A stretch of DNA of 9,865 nt, taken from Thiopontia sp013349825. GTDB lineage: Bacteria; Pseudomonadota; Gammaproteobacteria; GCF-002020875. A model generated the notes under the pieces. That model saw nothing but the letters and a program-made list of their open reading frames with translations, ran no database searches and was not told where the DNA came from. The position numbers and the translations under genes were made by a program. Shown in pieces: positions 6,449 to 9,865 of the stretch; position 1 is the first letter of the stretch, and each line of letters begins with the position of its first letter. The DNA lies in the NCBI GenBank assembly GCA_963981015.1, contig CAXCCG010000085.1:1-9865 (forward strand). Direction: 5' to 3'.

Positions 6449-7353
6449 TTCATCTGAGTGATGTTAGTCAATCAAGATTGGCAATGGGAACAGTTGCTCT
6501 CGGTATGCCGTATGGTTTCTCTGTGGAAGGAAAGCCGCAACGGCTGCTCAGAAAAGATGCAGTCAAATTGCTCCATGCGGCACGTGATGCCGGGGTCCGT
6601 TGGTTTGATACTGCTCCGGGTTATGGAGAGAGTGAACAGATTGTGGGTGAAGCCTTTGCCAATGACTTATCGGTTGTCATTGCAACCAAAGTAGACAGAA
6701 CGGATGCTGACTCGATTGAGGTATCGATTGAACAGAGCCTGGGGCGTTTCAAGAGAGAACAGTTAGATATTGTACAGATCCACAACGCAACGGCAGAACT
6801 GTTATTACAGACAGATACCATGGAAATGCTCTCCAAACTTCAACAGCAGGGCAAGATTGGTCAAATTGGGGCATCGGTTTATGGTGAAGAGGCTGCAAAG
6901 GCAGCACTTAAAGCAGGAATCAAGGTGCTACAGGTTGCATGTAATCTGCTTGATCAACGGATGTTAAAACAAGTGGTTACCGATGCGGAGCAGCAGAATG
7001 TTCATCTGCTGATTCGTTCAGTGTTTCTTAAAGGAGTATTGACCTCATGGGGCAGGGATTTAAAGGGTGAACTCGACCTGCTTCATCAAGCGGCACAGGG
7101 GGTAGTCGAGTCATTACAAATTGAGTGGGAAGAGCTGGCAGAGGTTGCATTGCGCTATGCCTTGCACTGTACACAGCAGAGTCATGCATTGATTGGAGCT
7201 ACCTCCTTGCAAGAGCTACAGCAGGCACTACTTGCAGAGCAACAAGGGCCACTACCCGAATGGCAGATGCAACAGATTAAAAAATTGGCTACTGAAAATG
7301 ATCAGTTGTTAAACCCCTCGCAGTGGCCAAAAAGTAATCAACTAAGCGGCTAA
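6445..7353 (+). CDS. Aldo/keto reductase family protein in a nonulosonate cluster
   Basis: This 302-residue protein is a TIM-barrel NAD(P)H oxidoreductase of the aldo/keto reductase superfamily. It would reduce or oxidise a carbonyl or hydroxyl group, probably on a sugar or sugar-nucleotide given the neighbours. The whole catalytic tetrad is visible: D55 and Y60 in FDTAPGYGESE, K82 in ATKVD and H113 in VQIHN. It begins with MGTVALGMPYG, typical of the first barrel strand. Its ATG overlaps the stop of the preceding small ORF, and its stop is 25 bp before the aminotransferase start, so the three are probably cotranscribed. The substrate cannot be read from the sequence. Reductases of this family recur in flagellin and O-antigen sugar clusters, often beside class III aminotransferases, but no specific reaction is assigned here. 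Confidence 0.88.
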   Translation: MIHLSDVSQSRLAMGTVALGMPYGFSVEGKPQRLLRKDAVKLLHAARDAGVRWFDTAPGYGESEQIVGEAFANDLSVVIATKVDRTDADSIEVSIEQSLGRFKREQLDIVQIHNATAELLLQTDTMEMLSKLQQQGKIGQIGASVYGEEAAKAALKAGIKVLQVACNLLDQRMLKQVVTDAEQQNVHLLIRSVFLKGVLTSWGRDLKGELDLLHQAAQGVVESLQIEWEELAEVALRYALHCTQQSHALIGATSLQELQQALLAEQQGPLPEWQMQQIKKLATENDQLLNPSQWPKSNQLSG

Positions 7354-7378
7354 ACAGAAATGGAGTCAGGATAGAGTC

Positions 7379-8686
7379 ATGGAAGGAACAGGACAGAAAC
7401 TGTGGAAACGGGCAAAAGAGGTGATTCCGGGAGGCAATATGTTGCTCTCCAAGCGCCCGGAGATGTTCTTGCCGGAGCAGTGGCCAGCCTATTTTAGTCA
7501 GGCTAAAGGGTGCAAAGTGTGGGATCTGGACGGCAATCAGTTTATCGATATGTCGATTATGGGGATAGGGACCAATACGCTCGGCTATGGTCACCCCGAA
7601 GTAGACGATGCAGTCCGTAAGGTGGTGGATCAGGGCAATATGTCCACCTTTAACTGTCCGGAAGAGGTGGCATTGGCAGAAAAATTGATTGAACTGCACC
7701 CTTGGGCAGATATGGTCCGCTTTGCCCGTACAGGAGGAGAGGCCAATGCAATTGCGGTGCGTATTGCACGGGCGGCATCCGGCAAAGATAAAGTGGCAAT
7801 CTGTGGATACCATGGGTGGCATGACTGGTATCTCTCGGCCAATCTTGGGGATGATCAGAAACTGGATGGACATTTGTTGCCGGGATTAGATCCGAAAGGG
7901 GTACCGCGCGAGCTTCAGGGGACGGTTTTACCCTTTAACTATAATCGGATTGATGAACTTGAGGCATTGATTGCAGAGCATGAGGTTGGGGTGATCAAAA
8001 TGGAGGTCTCTCGTAATGAGGGGCCACAGAACCAGTTCCTGGAAAAGGTGCGGGCATTGGCAACTCAACACAATATTGTATTGATCTTTGACGAGTGTAC
8101 CTCTGGGTTCCGTGAAACTTTTGGTGGTCTGCACAAAAAGTTTGGTGTTGAACCAGATATGGCCGTGTTTGGTAAAGCGCTCGGAAATGGCTATGCGATT
8201 TCTGCAGTGATTGGTCGCCGCCCTGTGATGGAAAATGCACAATCCACCTTTATCAGTAGTACCTTCTGGACGGAACGTATTGGTCCGGCAGCAGCACTCA
8301 AGGTGTTGGAGGTGATGGAGCGCGAGAAATCATGGGAGGTGATTACAGCAACAGGCCTTAAGATTCGTGATCGCTGGCAGGTATTGGCTCAGCAACATGA
8401 GTTGGCAATGACTGTATCTGGCCTGCCAGCCGTTCAATCCTATGCCTTTCAGAGTGGAGATAATCTGAAGTATAAAACACTGGTTACTCAGGAGATGCTG
8501 AAGAAGGGGTTCCTCTCCACTCCTCTCCTCTTCTCCTGTACGCAGCATGATGAGGATACGATTGATGATTATATCGAGGCGCTGGACAGCTGCTTTGCGC
8601 AAGTGAAAGTGTGTGAAGAGGGGGCTTCTGTAGATGAGCTGTTAGATGGTCCGGTCTGTCATAGCGGCTTTAAACGGCTCAATTAA
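7379..8686 (+). CDS. Class III PLP-dependent aminotransferase, glutamate-1-semialdehyde aminomutase-like
   Basis: This 435-residue fold-type I PLP enzyme resembles HemL (RAKEVIPGG near the N-terminus, YHGWHDW at 144-150). The PLP-phosphate loop is TGGEANAIAVRIAR (118-131). DE at 238-239 in FDECTSGFRE contacts the cofactor, and K266 in FGKALGNG is the Schiff-base lysine. Housekeeping HemL is not expected in this position. With pseB and an aldo/keto reductase upstream and pseI downstream, transfer of an amino group to or from a sugar intermediate is the likelier job. AGGA (7368-7371) lies 7 nt before ATG 7379. The family differs from PseC, which is a DegT-type aminotransferase, so it may replace PseC or act beside it; the sequence does not say which. 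Confidence 0.88.
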   Translation: MEGTGQKLWKRAKEVIPGGNMLLSKRPEMFLPEQWPAYFSQAKGCKVWDLDGNQFIDMSIMGIGTNTLGYGHPEVDDAVRKVVDQGNMSTFNCPEEVALAEKLIELHPWADMVRFARTGGEANAIAVRIARAASGKDKVAICGYHGWHDWYLSANLGDDQKLDGHLLPGLDPKGVPRELQGTVLPFNYNRIDELEALIAEHEVGVIKMEVSRNEGPQNQFLEKVRALATQHNIVLIFDECTSGFRETFGGLHKKFGVEPDMAVFGKALGNGYAISAVIGRRPVMENAQSTFISSTFWTERIGPAAALKVLEVMEREKSWEVITATGLKIRDRWQVLAQQHELAMTVSGLPAVQSYAFQSGDNLKYKTLVTQEMLKKGFLSTPLLFSCTQHDEDTIDDYIEALDSCFAQVKVCEEGASVDELLDGPVCHSGFKRLN

Positions 8687-8747
8687 GACAGTGGGGAGAG
8701 AGTAGAAAGGGGTAGTTGGGGGTTGATTGGTGATTCATGGCAAGAAA

Positions 8748-8775
8748 TATGATACTGTGTACACATAATACGTGT
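8748..8775 (+). promoter_or_regulatory. Putative vapBC promoter/operator
   Basis: TATGAT at 8748-8753 could be a -10 element. It is followed by the perfect 10-bp palindrome TGTGTACACA (8756-8765) and an overlapping inverted repeat ACAC-N7-GTGT (8761-8775). Antitoxins of the ribbon-helix-helix type bind such palindromes upstream of their own gene, and here they lie 16-35 bp before the antitoxin start. No good -35 is visible: TTGATT at 8723-8728 leaves a 19-bp spacer. Confidence 0.4.
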
Positions 8776-8790
8776 GAGGGTTGGTGATTT

Positions 8791-9012
8791 ATGAATATAA
8801 CACTTTCAGTGGATAAGACTGTTGCTGAAGAGGCCAGAAAGGTTGCTGCCGGGATGGGCACTAGCCTGAATCAGTTGGTACGGGACTATCTTGAGCGGTT
8901 GACCAACCAGAGAGAGAGTAGCTCCGATTTTAGTGAGTTTGTTGAGCTTTCAGGAAAGGGGGCTGAGGAAGAGTGGAAGTTCAATCGAGAGGAACTTCAT
9001 GAAAGAGCGTAG
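8791..9012 (+). CDS. vapB: Ribbon-helix-helix antitoxin, VapB-like
   Basis: This 73-residue protein begins MNITLSVDKTVAEEARKVA, a beta strand followed by a helix, then GTSLNQLVRDYLERL, the second helix. That is the compact ribbon-helix-helix DNA-binding fold of many VapB-type antitoxins. The charged C-terminal part (about 45-73, rich in Glu) is the region that usually binds and blocks the toxin. Its gene overlaps the toxin start by 14 bp, which fits coupled, antitoxin-first translation. GAGGG (8776-8780) is 10 nt before ATG 8791, slightly far. The complex probably represses its own promoter through the palindrome just upstream. The subfamily name is tentative. Confidence 0.85.
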   Translation: MNITLSVDKTVAEEARKVAAGMGTSLNQLVRDYLERLTNQRESSSDFSEFVELSGKGAEEEWKFNREELHERA

Positions 9013-9433
9013 TTTTATTGATACGAATGTTCTGATCTATGCGGATGACAGAAAAGATTTGAAGAAACAGAAAGGTGCGATTGAGCTACTTCAATCGGGG
9101 TGGTGTAGTGGCAATATGGTGTTGTCGACACAAGTGTTGCAGGAGTATTTTTCTGCAGCAACACGGAAATTGAAGATTGAAGCAGAAATTGCGCAAAGAA
9201 AAATTGAGCTGTTGTCCAACCTTGAAATTGCAGTGATTGATCAGAAAGATATGATTCATGCAATTGAAATTCACCGCCTTTACGCGCTCTCGTTTTGGGA
9301 TGCCTTGATTGTTAAAATGGCTCAGAAGACAGCGTGCGTGGTTCTCTACTCTGAAGAGATGCAGCATGGTCAGAGGTTTGGAGGCGTCAGAATTGTAAAC
9401 CCATTCATTGAAATGGAGAGTGTTTCAAAGTAA
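8999..9433 (+). CDS. vapC: PIN-domain ribonuclease toxin, VapC-like
   Basis: This 144-residue PIN-domain protein should be a Mg2+-dependent endoribonuclease that arrests translation when free of its antitoxin. The conserved acidic residues are visible: D8 in FIDTNVLIY, E49 in STQVLQEYF, D101 in SFWDALIV, and E119/E120 in LYSEEM at the fourth position, where Asp is more usual. The C-terminus GQRFGGVRIVNPF is typical of the family. I chose ATG 8999 over an in-frame upstream start at 8933 because it gives the canonical N-terminus and has AGAGGAA (8988-8994) 4 nt before it. It overlaps vapB by 14 bp. No frame damage is seen, so the toxin is probably active. Confidence 0.9.
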   Translation: MKERSFIDTNVLIYADDRKDLKKQKGAIELLQSGWCSGNMVLSTQVLQEYFSAATRKLKIEAEIAQRKIELLSNLEIAVIDQKDMIHAIEIHRLYALSFWDALIVKMAQKTACVVLYSEEMQHGQRFGGVRIVNPFIEMESVSK

Positions 9434-9521
9434 ATATGGGAAGGCAATAGAAAAGATGGTTGGGGGCTTTTTTTGTATGAAGCGCAAATCAAATAATACA
9501 AGTCAATGCTTTAGGAATTGA

Positions 9522-9710
9522 ATGATGCTCAATATTGAGAGAATAAAACCAAAAATTGTAGAGGCGTTAATGCCAGTTAGCCCTATCAAGATCATCCTTT
9601 TCGGTAGTTATGCATATGGTAACCTAACAGAAGACAGTGATCTTGATATCTTGGTTGTTGAAGAGAACTCTATTACTACAAGGGGCGCGCTGACCTTCGT
9701 GCGGCCTTAA
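9522..9710 (+). pseudogene. Truncated MNT-type nucleotidyltransferase (minimal NTase domain)
   Basis: The first 46 residues are a good minimal nucleotidyltransferase start: helix NIERIKPKIVEAL, strand IKIILFGSY, then GS (28-29) and D40-x-D42 in GSYAYGNLTEDSDLDILVV. Such domains pair with HEPN proteins as toxin-antitoxin systems that transfer nucleotides. After about residue 53 the reading diverges and stops at 62 residues, whereas family members are about 95-140 long and need a third acidic residue that is missing. Another frame from 9680 reads GRADLRAALTIGVNSED and stops at 9736, so a frameshift may have contributed, but even that would be short. AGGA (9512-9515) precedes ATG 9522. No HEPN partner is seen in the 88 bp between vapC and this ORF. 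It ends 15 bp before pseI. Confidence 0.7.
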
Positions 9711-9725
9711 CGATAGGGGTAAATA

Positions 9726-9865
9726 GTGAAGATTAATAATGTTGAAATTGGTCTTGATTATGATCCGGTCATCATTGCAGAGATGTCCGGTAACCATAAC
9801 CAGTCTCTGGAACGGGCACTGCAGATTGTGGATGCGGCTGCTGAGAGTGGTGCACAAATTCTCAA
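9726..9865 (+). CDS. pseI: Pseudaminic acid synthase PseI (NeuB family), 5' end only
   Basis: Only the first 46 codons are present; the gene runs off the right edge. The product begins VKINNVEIGLDYDPV and continues IIAEMSGNHNQSLERAL, the signature N-terminus of NeuB-type synthases. These condense phosphoenolpyruvate with a six-carbon diamino sugar to form a nonulosonic acid; MSGNHNQSLERA points to PseI rather than sialic acid synthase. GTG 9726 is the only plausible start: an in-frame TAA lies at 9720-9722 and AGGGG (9715-9719) is 6 nt upstream. It shares strand and pathway with pseB but is separated from it by the toxin-antitoxin pair and the nucleotidyltransferase fragment. It therefore needs readthrough or a promoter I could not identify. 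Confidence 0.9.
   Translation, partial: MKINNVEIGLDYDPVIIAEMSGNHNQSLERALQIVDAAAESGAQIL

Noticed and set aside
7289..7873. 194-codon minus-strand ORF opposite the aldo/keto reductase end and the aminotransferase start
   Set aside because: It is antisense to two genes with complete catalytic motifs, shows no domain of its own and has a Cys/His/Ile-rich composition typical of a shadow frame.
8737..8787. 16-codon leader peptide before vapB
   Set aside because: It has no ribosome-binding site and no regulatory codon pattern, and it overlaps the palindromic operator-like sequence, so chance is the simplest explanation.
8933..8998. Upstream start for vapC adding 22 residues
   Set aside because: The extra residues come from the vapB coding region in another frame; ATG 8999 gives the canonical PIN N-terminus with a good ribosome-binding site.
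9451..9474. Terminator after vapC (AAAAG/CTTTT and a run of seven T at 9468-9474)
   Set aside because: A 5-bp A/T-rich stem is too weak, and the G run before the T tract has no C-rich partner upstream.

Overview
The window looks like chromosomal DNA from a motile gammaproteobacterium. The basis is a gammaproteobacterial-style GluRS, a two-component pair of the kind named for the proteobacterial dedicated sortase system, and pseudaminic-acid-type genes that in such bacteria usually serve flagellin glycosylation. I cannot name a genus from sequence alone.

Layout. Positions 1-55 hold a perfect 8-bp tandem repeat that ends next to the stop codon of a minus-strand histidine kinase gene (57-2282). 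The partner response regulator gene (2270-2974, minus strand) lies upstream of the kinase gene and overlaps it. Across a 105-bp divergent intergenic region lies gltX (3080-4492, plus). An unrecognised charged, coiled-coil-like protein follows (4580-5122). From 5321 onward everything is on the plus strand. A sugar-nucleotide block comes first: pseB (5321-6307), a possible 46-codon ORF (6308-6448), an aldo/keto reductase (6445-7353) and a class III PLP aminotransferase (7379-8686). A VapBC-type toxin-antitoxin pair follows (8791-9433), then a truncated MNT-type nucleotidyltransferase (9522-9710). The last gene is pseI/neuB, which starts at 9726 and is cut by the window edge.

How the genes fit together. 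PseB and PseI catalyse the first committed step and the PEP-condensing step of pseudaminic acid synthesis. The usual second gene, pseC (a DegT-family aminotransferase), is absent between them. In its place are an aldo/keto reductase and a GSA-aminomutase-like class III aminotransferase, which suggests either extra tailoring or a variant nonulosonate. An exact match to the sigma-28 (FliA) -10 element lies upstream of pseB and would link the cluster to flagellar expression. The toxin-antitoxin pair and the broken nucleotidyltransferase look like an insertion between the aminotransferase and pseI. The kinase/regulator pair is the regulatory half of a sortase system; no sortase or sortase substrate is in view, so those genes, if present, lie off the left edge or elsewhere.
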